A stretch of 64,000 bases of DNA, taken from assembly GCA_023105745.1 (NCBI GenBank), contig JALGQZ010000009.1, forward strand, positions 30,544,107-30,608,106, in the 5' to 3' direction. Source of the DNA: Austropuccinia psidii (taxonomy: Eukaryota; Basidiomycota; Pucciniomycetes; Pucciniales; Sphaerophragmiaceae). Below are positions 22,096-34,179 of this stretch, one piece after another (the stretch's first letter is position 1; each line of letters starts with the position of its first letter). A program made the translations under genes and the position numbers. The notes beneath the pieces are model-generated. The model had not been told where the DNA came from. It searched no databases and saw nothing but the letters and a program-made list of their open reading frames with translations.

Positions 22096-22520
22096 ATTAA
22101 CTATCCCACATCCTTCTCAATCTATAAGAATTCAATTGGAGTTTCTAGTAATTAATAACTTTAACAGTAACCATTTAATACTTGAAAATGATTACTAAAC
22201 ACTATATGGAATAAATATTTTACCATAGGTGTATTAATCCCAGAAATTTGGCATTTTGAATATGAAAAAACAACTTACTGTTATATTAAATGAAGAGACA
22301 AGCACACAAAAGCACTTATTCATAGGTAAACCACCAAGAGAGACAGAATTAATTTAAGAATTGAAAGAAATATTAAAGGAAAAATTGATTGATCTCTTAT
22401 ATAAGTACAAAAGTGCCTTTTCAGCTGACAAAGAACCACATTTTTCTATTATTGGACATTATGTTGACATTTTCCTAAATGTAGAGAACCTTATCCAGCC
22501 ATCCCAAGAGCTAAAAAAGT
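22096..22520 (+). pseudogene. Copy B protease right half and pre-RT linker
   Basis: Resumes the copy B polyprotein after the Harbinger insertion. The linker includes LKEKLIDLLYKYKSAFSADK and the IGHYVDIFLNVE block that precedes RT in copy C. Several stops are present. Confidence 0.75.
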
Positions 22521-23780
22521 GTTGCAGGTACACATCAAAGAGTTAATGGACCTAGGGGTTTTAAAGAAAGTAAGAAAGAATAAACAGGTAGAGGTTACTG
22601 CGCCTGTTATTATAACCTGGCATAATGGTAAATCAAGTATGGTAAGATATTTTGGAGCTTTAAATACCTATACCATCCCTGAGAGATATCCAATACCTAT
22701 AAGTCATGAGACAATGAAACAACTATCACAAGCTAAGTTCATTAAAGCAATGGATCATCTAAAATGTGTTCATCAAATTTTCTTAACAGATCATTCCAAG
22801 AAACTACTAAGAGTAATAGTCCACTGTGGCATATATGAATACCTAAGAATGCCTTTTGGTTTGAAAAATGCCCCTTTCAATTATCAATGACTGATGAATA
22901 AAATATTCCCTAAAGAGCTATCAGAAGGATGGCTAATAATCTACATTGATGATATCATAGATTTCTTATAAATTTGAGAAAATGACCTGACTTTACTTGA
23001 AAGAGTCTTACAAAAAATAGTACAAGAAAATATGGAAATTTTGTTGAAAAAGTGGCATTTTGAATATAGTGAACTAAAAGCACTAGGACATTTTGTATTT
23101 GTACTGATTTTGAGCATTGATAAAAACAAATTAGCAGCAGTACAACTTAAGCCAATGCCCCAGACTAAAAAAGAAATACAATCATATCCAATATTTGCTG
23201 GATATTACAGGCAACATATAAGAGAATTTGAAAAAACTGCCAAATCTTTGTATAAACTCTGTGATAAACAGACAGAATCCAAAATGAAGGAAGAAAGAGT
23301 TAAAGAATATGAGGAACTGACAGAAGCCCTCATAAATTACCCTTTTCTCTTAATTCCATATTGGAAATTTCCTTTCAAATTGTAAATTGATGCTTGTGGA
23401 GAAGAATTAGGTTCTGCACTCCACCAGACACAAATAATCAATGATAAACCTGTTTAAGGACCAATTTTCTTCATTTAAAGACAAATAAAGCCAACAGAAG
23501 CAAGTTATGGAGCAAGCCAAATGGAATACTGTTCTTAGCATGGGCTTTGGAAAAGCTACATTATCTCTTAGATGGAACAGTCTTTGATGTCAGTACAGAC
23601 TTTAATTCTGTAAAATTGTTATTAAACATGAAGAAACCAAATAAACATCAGCTGAGATGGCAGATTTCTATCCAAGAATATAGACAAAATATGACCATAG
23701 TCCATAAATATCAAAATATTCACAAAAATGCAGATGGTCCTAGTAGTTGGGCTTTAGCAAATACACCTTGAAACCAATGG
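22519..23780 (+). pseudogene. Copy B reverse transcriptase and RNase H (broken)
   Basis: RT blocks in order: VEVTAPVIITWHNGKSSMV, YPIPISHETM, FIKAMDHLKCVHQ, HCGIYEYLRMPFGLKNAPF, then YIDD at about 22943-22954 and the thumb with [20 protein letters not shown]. RNase H follows: IDACGEELGSALHQTQ (catalytic Asp), [10 protein letters not shown] with EY, and the end signature [10 protein letters not shown] where intact copies have DGLSRW. Stops at several points separate the pieces. Role: makes cDNA from the element's RNA. Confidence 0.88.
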
Positions 23781-23879
23781 GCACCACAGGAAGAAAACCA
23801 TATAGAAGTAATATATGTCACAGAATTTTTCATATAAAAATTTAACCAAGCTAAATAAATCTATCAGATAGAAAAGAAT

Positions 23880-25110
23880 TTCTATATTTTACCCCAAGTC
23901 CTGTTAAAAGACTGTAGAGAAAAATTATTATCTTCCAAACTGGATGAAGTATGGAAGAAGGCTTATGATGAAGGAAGATTCCACCTCCTTGTTGGAATTA
24001 CTTATCATAGAACCAACATACATGTGTTATGACCCTAACAGATATATTTTTAATAAACACTATATTGAATTAATGCCATCATAGTGTTGTTTCTAGAAAT
24101 CTATCAGAAAGTATAACACTGGAAAGAGTAAAAACCTTCTCTTAGTGACCAAATGGGAGACAAAATGTTGCAGAATATTCCTAAAAAAGCAAGAAGAGGC
24201 ACAGGAAATAAATTTGGAATGATGATCTAAGTCCAGGAGCCAAGATTCCATGGGAAATAGTTCATACAGATTGGGTAACAACTCTGCCATAAGAAGGTGA
24301 TAGAAGATTAAATTAATTCCTAGTGTTAGCTGATAGGTACAGAAAACCCCAATATTTATACTGTTTCATAAGGATGACACAGCTATAAATACAGCCATAA
24401 TGATATGGAATGGAGTTATTAGCCATAAAGGCTTATTCCAAAATATCATTAGTGATAGAGATCCCAAATTCACTTCAGCTTTAAGGACAAATCTCCATAA
24501 CTTGTTTGAAAAAAAACTATCATTATCAACAGCTTATCACCCTCATACTGATGTACTAGCAGATAGAATTATACAAACTCTAGAAGAGATGATCAGAAGA
24601 TTCTGTGCTTATGGACTAGAGCTCAAAGACTCTGATGGTTTTAACTATTATTGGTGTAATCTAATACCAGCTCTTAAGCTGAAATATAAGACATCAATTC
24701 ATTAATCAATGGGTAAAACACCTGCAATGTTGGAAAAAGGTTGGAATCCAAGACTGCCTTATGAAACCCTCAGAAAGGACTTGGTTGTTATGCACACAAC
24801 AGAAACACGTTTAAGATAGTTCTTGATAAAGAGAGAAATAATGCAAACAAATATATGCAGGATTATGTCAAAAATTCAAAAGAAAGATGGGACAAAAGTC
24901 ATAAACCACCTGATTTTAGTATAGGAGACTTAGCCTTAGTATCAAATTTAAACTCTAACAACATAAAAGGACCAAAGAAACTAAAACATTCCTTTCAAGG
25001 AAATTTTATTATAAAGGCCCTACATGGCCCTAATGCTGTACAAATGAATTTAACAGGTAAATCAATGAACAAACCCCCAAATTTCCAGGTAAGTCTAATA
25101 AAGCCTTAAA
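23880..25110 (+). pseudogene. Copy B integrase (broken)
   Basis: The zinc-binding region is badly damaged (about 23940-24180). The core keeps HTDWVTTL, IISDRDPKFTSALRTNL and TDVLADRIIQTLEEM; the last catalytic Glu position reads Asp (LADR versus LAER in copy C). The C-terminal part has FSIGDLALVSNLNSNNIKGP and FIIKALHGPNAVQMNLTGK. Confidence 0.85.
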
Positions 25111-25179
25111 TTTCAAGTGATAAGGAATTATTTCCCCTAATAAATAAACCACCACTTGAAATTACCCCTCTAGAAGAAG

Positions 25180-25365
25180 GAGAAGAAAAGAGAATTGTGA
25201 AAGTACTTAAAGAAATGAGGATCAGAAAAAAGAAAGAAAGGGTATAACTTGTGAGATACAGGAACCCAGCTCATGAAGATTAATTGCTACTTGAAAAAGA
25301 TATAACTGATTCTGAAAAACTCTTAAGAATGCTCAGACAAGAAAGAAGACCTAAAGAATAAGAAA
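25180..25365 (+). pseudogene. Chromodomain-like tail of copy B integrase
   Basis: After integrase the frames give IVKVLKEMRIRKKKERV, LVRYRNPAHED, LLLEKDITDSEKLLRML. Spacing matches the chromodomain core (start of strand, LVRW-like block, E-x(n)-L helix) of chromoviruses. One stop splits it. Chromodomains direct Ty3-type integration to marked chromatin. Confidence 0.6.
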
Positions 25366-25468
25366 ATTAATCATTATTGAGAATCAAGACTAAAAGGGTT
25401 TATTGAAGAGGTAGGACAATGGATGATACCCTAATTAACTATATAAGATTTTGGTAAAGTATTTTTTG

Positions 25469-25479
25469 GTGGTAGGGAA
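25469..25479 (+). promoter_or_regulatory. Polypurine tract of copy B
   Basis: GTGGTAGGGAA lies directly before the 3' LTR. Copy C has GTGGTAGGAAA at the same place. This is where plus-strand cDNA synthesis would start. Confidence 0.7.
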
Positions 25480-26709
25480 TGTGACCCTTTGAAATATGAG
25501 CAAATATCCAAAAAGATCACAAAAAAATCTTACAAAACTTATTGCAATAATAAGAATTGCAATTAGAATCTTAATGTAAGTTAAAAATTCAATAAAAAGG
25601 CATAAATCCTAGATTATCTCAGAAATAAATGGATAGAAATGTATAAGAAATAACCCTATTGGAATAAACATCAAAAAATACATATATTACTCCTTTATGT
25701 CATATCTTAAAACCCAATACTTACTGAGATTACCTGCATATATGTACTGTTATGATCAGTGCATATATTCATGGTTTTCAGTGCATATATTTTGAATTAC
25801 ACATTATTAAGATTTTATTCAGGAACCAATTTTATCACAAAATATTGGTATTAATGAATATATAAACTTTATTTGGCAAGCTATTAATAAAGCTAAAACT
25901 TATAAGGGAATATTGCGGAAAATAGCAATAGGTGTTGACCCCTTGAAATTGAAAGTGGTCCAAACTTAAAACAAAGTGAATATTCAGATTCCAATAGATA
26001 ATAGGTAAAGAATTAAATAATATTTATCAGCATATTCAAGGTAAAACCACATGAAATCATGGTTTGAAGTCCAAAATAGTAAATTTCAACAGAAAAGTAG
26101 AGTCACAATAAAAATATTCAAACATAGATTTTTGATGATTTAATGAGATCCTCTTGAAAGCTTGGTAAGGAAATTTCAAGCTATCAGAATTCACTATCTG
26201 ACATCCTTTAGTGTGAATAACTCAAGCACTATTAAGGATGAAAGTTAAGGCTTAAAAATGATCATTTATGATCAATAACTTGAACCTTAATTCAAGTTAA
26301 ACAGTGAAAGAAAGGGTACAACTGATGGATATTAGTATTTGATGATTAAAACTACTATAATTCACAAAAATAATTTGATTTCCAAGCTTATGATTTCATC
26401 AAATTAGAGCTATAGTGATAACTCTCAAAAGTGACATAATAATGAGATAGAATGGCTGTTTTATTATTAGTTGAGAGTTTTTATCCATTTATAGATTATT
26501 GTTAACATTGAGGAACTACCATAAATATATTTATTCTATTCTATTACATTCTTTTTAAAAACTATAATCATTTTTATGCCATAATTCTAATAATTACTTG
26601 TTATTAGAATTGTTTTTTTGATTTCATTATTCATTAAAATTAAGACATTCAGAGTACAAGAAGTAAAATTTTGGTAATTTTTACTCATTTTTCATAATCA
26701 AACCTTAAA
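25480..26709 (+). repeat. 3' LTR of copy B, internally deleted (1230 bp)
   Basis: Starts TGTGACCCTTTGAAATATGAG and ends TTTCATAATCAAACCTTAAA. It aligns with 11578-13320 but jumps near 26455 from the GTGACATAATAATGAGATAG block straight to the last 250 bp, losing about 500 bp including promoter and initiator. The hairpin is kept (about 25737-25767). The bases after it (AGTTG) do not match those before the 5' LTR (CCTCT). Confidence 0.85.
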
Positions 26710-28235
26710 AGTTGTCTGTCAGATGCTATTTGTGGCATTTTCATTCCTTTTTGAATTTCTACCCAGCTTTGAACTCCTTGAAAATTTTCAGTGCTACATT
26801 TTTTCTCTTCATAAATCCTGATGAGACTACTCCCCTGAACTCATATACCAGTATAATTCAGTATTTAGCTCCAGATAAAGAGGTGGTTGGAATTGGGCCA
26901 CAGAGATTGATTTGAGGGGATTTTAGGGGAAGCAGGTTGAAATTAATGACAAAGTAGCTTATTAGAGAGATTACCCATTTCACACAGGCTTCATGGTCCC
27001 TCCTTTTCTGAGTACCCTGGGAAAAGCACCCTTATATTTTTCTCATTAATGTGACCCAAAATACTGTTCAAGGTTGGATTGATGGCTTTTTCTCAGCAGT
27101 GATTTACATGGGGTAAGAATTATTTCACCTTCCAGAACTTGAAGGGTAACCAGGAATAAAGATTATGGGCTCTGAAAGCCATTGAGAAGTACTTCTTAGG
27201 CCTTTATTTGACTCTTGATGTTTGTTTCACATTCCATTCTGGATAAAGATATTAATGCTGTAATAATTTAAGATATGTAAAGGAAATATGTTAGTGACTA
27301 TTCCTTTCTTTTCCTCTTCCCTCTTCAATTAGAGATTATTGATCAAATCCATCTAATATTCATAAGCAGGTATTTTTCCAGAGGTGGTTGAATGAATTCC
27401 TATTTTTAAATAAATGGTTTGAGGCTCATGTGCCCAGAGATAGAATGAGTTTTTTTTTGTTTTGTGGTTCTGGTGATCTTCTCTGGAGAAATTGTGAATT
27501 TGCTCTTTGGTTCACTTTTTGATCTCTCTTCCTATGTTTGGGGTGTAAGCTCCAGAATCCTTTGAGGTAGGATAGATAAAGGATTGTTTTTGCAATCGAT
27601 TTAGTAATCAAAGCTTTGGATTTTAAATATTTCTCATATTTCTCATTTAAACACATTAATTCCTCTCTTAGTTCCACAATACACAGTAGGCTTAGTATTT
27701 TATTTTTATTTCCTTGGTTTTTTTTGTGTTGAGGGGCCCTTTTTAATTAGGGCATGAAGCTCATCAGAAATTTTAGTGTGTATTTGGAAGACTCTATTGA
27801 AGGTGCCTCAATCTACCCCAATGTATTTTTGTTAATTGATCCTTCCATTTAATTAAGTGAGAAAATTTTGTAAGTTTGTATTGAAGGAGTGTCATGATGA
27901 CTCTATGATATAGTGATATAATCTCTATAACTATTATTTTGATACAAAATTGGTAGTCAAAGTATGGTTAGAAGAGCTGTATTATAGTAATATAGATATT
28001 GTTAATATTCTGAAATCCCTGATTACGATGATCATCAATTCTCCTGGTATAATGATCACTTTAATGATGGAGTCTATGATTTTATGTGGGAAATTTTAAG
28101 AATACTACTTTCTGAGACTGTTTTTATACTCAAATATTAGAAATAAAAATACTATCATTTTTTTATGAGGAGAAGAACCCTGTTAATAATAATTTAGATA
28201 GGGTGGGAGGTTCGCAAAATTTGTGAACAAACACA
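26710..28235. other. No recognised gene
   Basis: Two open frames (26712-26915 plus, 27426-27677 minus) have no recognisable domain. No LTR or transposase similarity seen except for the family-2 LTR that begins near 28236. Confidence 0.4.
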
Positions 28236-28443
28236 GTTCAAGGCTTTTTATATTAAACAATTAGGAAAACTATACTAGTGTACTATTACTGTACACAGAG
28301 CTGATGTAGTCAGAGATTATTAATTATAACCACACTACTATAGCTTTGAATTACTAAGATATTTTCAATATGAAACTATTTCATGATTATTTGGAATAAC
28401 TAATCTATTACCAACTTATTATACCAGAAGTATCAAGGAAAGG
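28236..28443 (-). repeat. Family-2 LTR, inner part, split by copy C
   Basis: Sequence such as TACCAGAAGTATCAAGG aligns with 58220-58320 of the family-2 LTR, and the alignment continues at 38986 on the far side of copy C. The left boundary is approximate. Confidence 0.6.
28439..28443 (+). repeat. Target-site duplication AAAGG (left) of copy C
   Basis: AAAGG precedes the LTR end TGTAAGG here and follows the other LTR end at 38981-38985. Confidence 0.88.
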
Positions 28444-30362
28444 TGTAAGGTTGGACTATGAAAAAATAAGTAAAGATTAATAATATTTTACTTATTGTAC
28501 TCTGAATGTCCTTATAAATAAAATAAGAAATATAAAGATGATTCTAATAATAAATAATTATTATAATTGTGGCGTAAAAAATAATTATATTGTTCAATGA
28601 ATATGATAATATAATAGATAAATAGATTTATATTTGATAATTAATATATTAAAAATCACTTTATTATTGTTACCAACAAATGATAAAGGCGTAAAAAAAA
28701 ACTTTTATTAATAAGAAACCATTAACAGCTATAATATTACTAATATTAAAGTTATATTTCAATATAAATACTATTTATATTAATTGAAAAATTATTAATG
28801 GTAATAATAGAGAGAAACTTTCATAATGAGAGAAAATAACCTACTTTTGAAGCTTAATATAATACTTTTGGAAGGATTTTACACCAAATAATGTAAATAA
28901 AACTTATTTACATTGTATTTACAAAGAAAAATAAAAGAAATTACAAATTTTCTTCATTTTATGTGGAAATGAGATTGTTAAGAGAATTATGACAAAACAA
29001 CTGAACAATTGAAGCAATAATGTCAAAAATGATGATTATAATAAAGATTACCTTTGGTCTTTGATAATATAAAAGATTTTACCTTTTGATTTGATTGTTT
29101 CATTGTTTTGGGGTGTCTGAGGGGAAATAGAGTAAAAAGAGCTCTATTTATAGTAAATCCCTCCCTTCTAGTAGATGTGTACTGATGGTATCCACTGTAA
29201 ATGCTCAGTATTTTATGGTGTAGGGATTATTACGTCATGATCAAACCAACTTATCTCATTATTATGCCATTAGTTATAGTTATCACTATAACTCTACGTT
29301 TGATGACATCATAGGCTTGGAAGAAGCCTAAACTTCATGTATTTTATTAGTATTAATCATCATCTAATAGTATTCACCAGTTATATCACATATATAACTG
29401 TTAAACTTAAAATAGGATTACAGTGAGTGATTATAAATGATCAATTTTGAGCTTGAACTTTCATTATTGATAAATTTAAGGTTATACATGCTACAGCTAG
29501 TATGGGAGTGAATTCTGATAGCTTGGAAAGCCCTCATTGAAATTTCAAGAGAATATCATTACATCATCAAAACACTCTTTTTGATGATTTTTCTTGTATC
29601 TCATCTTTCCCGTCAAAATTCAATATTTTAAACTTCAGACATTGATTTCAAGGGGTTATACCTTGAATATTATAATAAAAATTACATAATTCTTCACATA
29701 TGAGCTAGTAGAATCCTAAAATACAATTCTTTTCAAGATTTAACAACTTTCCCATCAAAGTGGTCAACAGCTCTAGTGATTTTGTTCAATAAACCCTTAC
29801 AGGTTATAACCTTGTTTATAGCTTGTCAAAGAAAGCTCATATCAGTGTTTTAACAGTAATTATGTGGTGACTTTATTCTTGGTTTATCTCTCTATCATGT
29901 GTATTTTAAGAGATATTAGCTCAAAACCATGAATATATGCATTGACCAAAAAAGTGCATATATTCAGCTTAATCCCTTAAGTATTGACTTGAGAGAATTG
30001 TCATAAAATTGTTTTACGTGTATTCTTTCATGGAGAATCCTATGGAAAAATTTATTTCACATGTTTTTTCATTTGTTTCTCAGTTAAATAAGATTTTATC
30101 CATTTTTTAAGGTATTATTACTTATTATTCAGTAATTATTGACTTCACAGATATGCCATAAAAATGATATATGTGTATTTTACCATGAGTAATCTAATGT
30201 TGTAATTTATTTAGCATTTAGACATTAGATTCTGAGTTAATTCAGAGCTTGTACCTATTTATGGCATTTTCACTAGTTTTAATATAATTATTATGAGTAT
30301 AATTATTATAAGGTTTTTCTTGTGACCTTTTTGGGTATGTGGTCATATCTCAAAGGCTCACA
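28444..30362 (-). repeat. 3' LTR of family-1 copy C (1919 bp)
   Basis: On the minus strand it starts TGTGAGCCTTTGAGATATGA at 30362, next to the polypurine tract, and ends CATAGTCCAACCTTACA at 28444. It holds the hairpin (about 29934-29966), TACTATAAATAGAG promoter (about 29142-29156) and CCCCTCAGAC initiator (near 29120). Confidence 0.9.
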
Positions 30363-30373
30363 TTTCCTACCAC
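30363..30373 (-). promoter_or_regulatory. Polypurine tract of copy C
   Basis: Minus strand GTGGTAGGAAA directly before the LTR start TGTGAGCC. Confidence 0.75.
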
Positions 30374-30479
30374 AAAAAAAGATTGTACCACAATCTGATA
30401 TAGTTCATTAGGGTATCATTCACTTTCCTACCTCTTTAATAAGCTTTGTTAGTCTTGAAGCTCAATAATGCTTAATTTT

Positions 30480-30664
30480 CTATTATTTTGGTTTTTGTTG
30501 ATGTCTAAACCTTCTTAATATTTTATCAGCATTTGTTACATCTTTCTCAAGTAGTCATTAATCTTCTTGAGCTGTATTTCTATACCTTACAAGCTATTCC
30601 CTTTCTTTTTTTATTGTCCTTCTTTCTTTAAGGACTTTCACAATTTTCTTTTCTTCTCCTTCTT
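30480..30664 (-). pseudogene. Chromodomain-like tail of copy C integrase
   Basis: Minus-strand translation IVKVLKERRTIKKERE, stop, LVRYRNTAQED, stop, LLEKDVTNADKILRRF. It lines up with copy B and with the core of chromodomains, with Tyr in the place of the usual Trp after LVR. It suggests a chromovirus-type Ty3 element. Confidence 0.62.
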
Positions 30665-31892
30665 CTAAAGGGGATATTTCCTTGTCACTTGGGACGTAAG
30701 GCTTTATCAGACTTACAGGGATAGTTGGGGTTTTGTCCATTAATTCACCTGTGAGCTCTAGTTGCATTGCATTAGGTCCATGTAGTGCTTTCATCATAAA
30801 TCGTCTTGAAAAGGAATCTTTCAATTTCTTTGGGCCTTTTATATTATTGAAATTTAGAGTTGACACTAGAACCAAGTCTCCTATTTTGAAGTCAGGTGAC
30901 TTGTGACTTTTATCCCATCTTTCTTTTGCATACTTAAAAGAACCTTGAATACATCTGTTTGCATGGTGTCTTGCTTTGTCAAGAATTAATTTGAAGCTAC
31001 TTGCTGTTGTGTTTATATCTACCAAGTCCTTTTTATGGGTATCATAAGGGAGTGTTGGGTTATAGCCTTTTTCTAGCATTGATTGTGTTTTCCCAGTTGA
31101 AGAATGGATTGATGTTTCATTTGCCAGTTCAGGAGATGGTATCAATGTACACCAATAATGGGTAAAACCATCAGAATCTTTGAGTTCTAGTCCTTAAGCA
31201 CAGAATCTCCTGATCATGTCTTCTAGGGTCTGTATCATTCTTTCTGCTAGATCATCAGTTTGAGGGTGGTAAGCTGTAGAGAATGATAATTTTGGTCCAA
31301 AAAGGTTATGGAGGTTTGTCCATAATGCTAAAGTGAATTTTGGGTTTCTATCACTTATGATATTTTGGAATAAGCCTGTGTGGCTATAAAATTTATTCCA
31401 TATCATTATGGCTGTTTCCATAGCTTTATCATCCTTGCAACAGGGTAAGAACATTTTATTTTTTCTGTATCTGTCAACTAATACTAGGCATGTATTGTAG
31501 CTTCTGTCTCCTCCTGGAGGTAAGGCTGTTATCCAATCCATGTGAGCTATTTCCCAAGGGTATTTTGGTTCTTAAGTTTGGATCATCATTCCAAATTTCT
31601 TTCCTGTGGCTCTGTTTGCTTTCTGGAATCTGTCACAAGTTTGGCAGTATTCTTCAACATCTTTCTTCCAATTTGGCCACCAAGAGCAGGTTTTTACCCT
31701 CTCTAGTGTTCCGTCTTCTGAGAGATGCCCAGCTGCAACACTATCATGACATTTATGTAGTATAGTGTTTATCAGATTTCTATCTGTTAAAGCCATAACA
31801 CATGTATGCTTAGACTTATGATAGAGGATTCCATCAAGGAGGTGGAATCTTCCTTCATAATATGCTTTTTTCCATATTTCATCTAATTTCAA
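30594..31892 (-). pseudogene. Copy C integrase (nearly intact)
   Basis: The zinc-binding domain (31892-31580) has HKCHDSVAAGH and CQTC, the HHCC ligands. The core (31541-31194) keeps all three acidic residues: MDWITALPPGG, IISDRNPKFTLAL and TDDLAERMIQTLE. The C-terminal domain (31145-30594) has GDLVLVSTLNFNNIKGPKKL and MKALHGPNAMQLELTGE. Only a few stops (near 31573, 31195 and 30590) break it. It would insert the cDNA into the genome. Confidence 0.9.
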
Positions 31893-33301
31893 TGAAAGTA
31901 ATGGGTCTTTACAGTCCTTTATTAGAAGTTGGCATGATATATGTCAGGTATTGTCCATTTTATAGCTTTATTAAGCCTGGTTGAAGAATTCTATTCCAAT
32001 GTCTGTGACACATATGCCTTCTATATGGTGCTCTTCCCGTGGTACCCATGCTAGATTTTCAGGTGTATTTTCCAGAGCCCATCTGCTATGACCATCTGCA
32101 TTTTTATGAATATTACCAATTTATGAGCTATAGTCATATTTCCTCTATACTATTTCATGGAAATTTGCCATCTTAGCATATGTCTATTTGGATTTTTCAT
32201 GTTTAATAAAGATTTTACAGAATTGCAATCTATAATTACATCAAACACTGTCCCATCCAAATAATAGTGTAATTTTTCTAAAGCCCACACAAAGAAGAAG
32301 CATTCCATTTGGCTTGTTAAATACCTTGCTTCTGTTGGCTTTATTTGTCTTGAAATGAAGCAAGTTGGTCCTTCAACAGGTTTGTCATTGATGATTTGTG
32401 TCTGGTGTAGTGCAGCACCTAGTCCTTCTCCACAACCATCAATGTATAGTCTAAAGGTTAGTTTCCAATCTGGCATTAGAGGTAATGGGGAATTTGTTGA
32501 GGAATTTTTCAGTTCTTCATATTCCTTGAGTCTTTCTTAAGTCATTTCATAGATTTTTTGTTGGTCACAGAGCTTATACAAGGATTTAGCAATTCTTGAA
32601 AAGTCTTTTATATGCTTTCTTTAATAACTGGAAACTCCTATAAGTAATAGCATTTCTTTTTTGGTTTGGGGCATTGCCTTCAATAGTACTGCTGCTACGT
32701 TGCTCTTATCTATGCCCAAACTTAGTCCAGATACAACATGTCCTAGTGCTTTGAGTTCACTGTATGCAAAATGACACTTTTCCAAGGAGATTTTCATGTT
32801 TACTTGTACTATCTTTTGCAAGACTCTTTCTAGTCTTATTAATTGGCTATCCCCAGCTTCTGAGCAAACCATAATATCATCAATATAGATAAATAACCAT
32901 CCCTCTGATAATTCCTCAGGAAATATGGTATTCATCATCCTTTGATAATGGGAAGGTGCATTTTTTATACCAAATGGCATTCTTAGATATTCAAAAATTC
33001 CACAGTGGACCATTATACTCAGTAGGTTTTTGGCATTGTCTGTTAATACATTTTGATGAAAACCCTTTAAAGCATCCATGGCTGTGATGAACTTAGCCTG
33101 AGATAATTTTGTTAATGTATCATGCATTCTGGGTATTGGATATCTGTCATAGATGGCTTAGGTGTTTGGACCTCTAATGTCCTCTACAATCCTTGAGTTT
33201 TCATTATGCCAAGCTATAATGATGGGTGTAGTGACCTCTACCTGTTCATTATGTCCTACTTTCCTTAATACTCCAAGGTCTATTTATTATTTAATGTGTA
33301 C
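31893..33301 (-). pseudogene. Copy C reverse transcriptase and RNase H
   Basis: RT (33301-32480) has VEVTTPIIIAWHNENSRIV, FITAMDALKGFHQNVL, GIFEYLRMPFGIKNAPSHY and FIYIDDIMVCSEAG with the YIDD active site, then ALGHVVSGLSLGIDK. RNase H (32476-32080) has [18 protein letters not shown] (Asp), [21 protein letters not shown] (Glu) and [17 protein letters not shown] (Asp). Stops near 33160, 32620, 32530 and 32150 separate the open segments. This is the best template in the window for reading the other copies. Confidence 0.92.
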
Positions 33302-34030
33302 CTATAAAGCTTCTCTAGCTCTTGTACTAGCTGGGTAAGCTGGTCTTGTTAATAGAGGTGGATAAGATTTTTCCACATTAAAGATTATGTCTACCTCATG
33401 TCCAATCATGGAAGCTAGTGGTTCTTTGTCAGTTGCAAAGGCATTCTTATAATTAAGTAAGAGGTTAATAAATTTTTCTTTCATTCTTTCTGTTAATTCA
33501 TGATTGAATTCTACCTCTTCAAGCTGTTCAGCTATGAAAGGATCCTTTTCTGGGCTTTTCTCTTCATTCTTAATAGCTGTAATTTGTTTTTTGTTATTAA
33601 AGAAGCCAATTTTTTGTCTTTTATTGTCTCCTATGGTAAAATATTTATCTTTTTGGTTAGAGATATCTATGCCATAAATTGAAAAGTAGTCATTTCCAAG
33701 TATAAAATGGTTACTAGTGCAGTTGTCCATTACTAAAAATGTTACTTTTAGTCTCATATATTGTGAAGGATGAGGAAAAATGAGTGGTAAGTCAATTTTT
33801 CCAAGGGGCTTCATGCTTTCACTTGCACTACTAAATTTCACTTCTTGTATTGGTATAAGTTCTTCTTCCCAATCTAGTGCAATTGTTTTCAAATAACTCT
33901 TACCAACACAGGTACAATATACTCCTGTATCTAAGCTCATTTTTCCCTCTTGGTTTTCCACCATGACAATACGTATACTTGATTTTCCCACTGTATATCT
34001 CATCCCTTTTGCTTGTTTGGTTCTATACAA
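33302..34030 (-). pseudogene. Copy C protease and pre-RT linker (242 codons open)
   Basis: The aspartic protease has LDTGVYCTCVGKSYLK (active-site DTG, about 33920-33935) and FILGNDYFSIYGIDI, the usual second block. The linker VDIIFNVEKSYPPLL leads into RT. At 33783-33785 (AGT on the plus strand) lies the empty equivalent of the Harbinger insertion site of copy B. Role: cuts the Gag-Pol polyprotein. Confidence 0.88.
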
Positions 34031-34179
34031 TTCGACATTTTGTATGTTTTTCAGGCTTGTATCAGATGTTCCAACTTATGGTAAGTTTGAACTGACATCC
34101 AGTACTTCATATATTAAGTCAATATTATTAATTTGTGAATTAATTATATTAATTTAATCACTTTCAGAAGTTTCTGATT

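Noticed and set aside
27426..27677. Minus-strand basic open frame of 83 codons
   Set aside because: Lys-rich composition expected from AT-rich DNA; no domain, no supporting neighbours.
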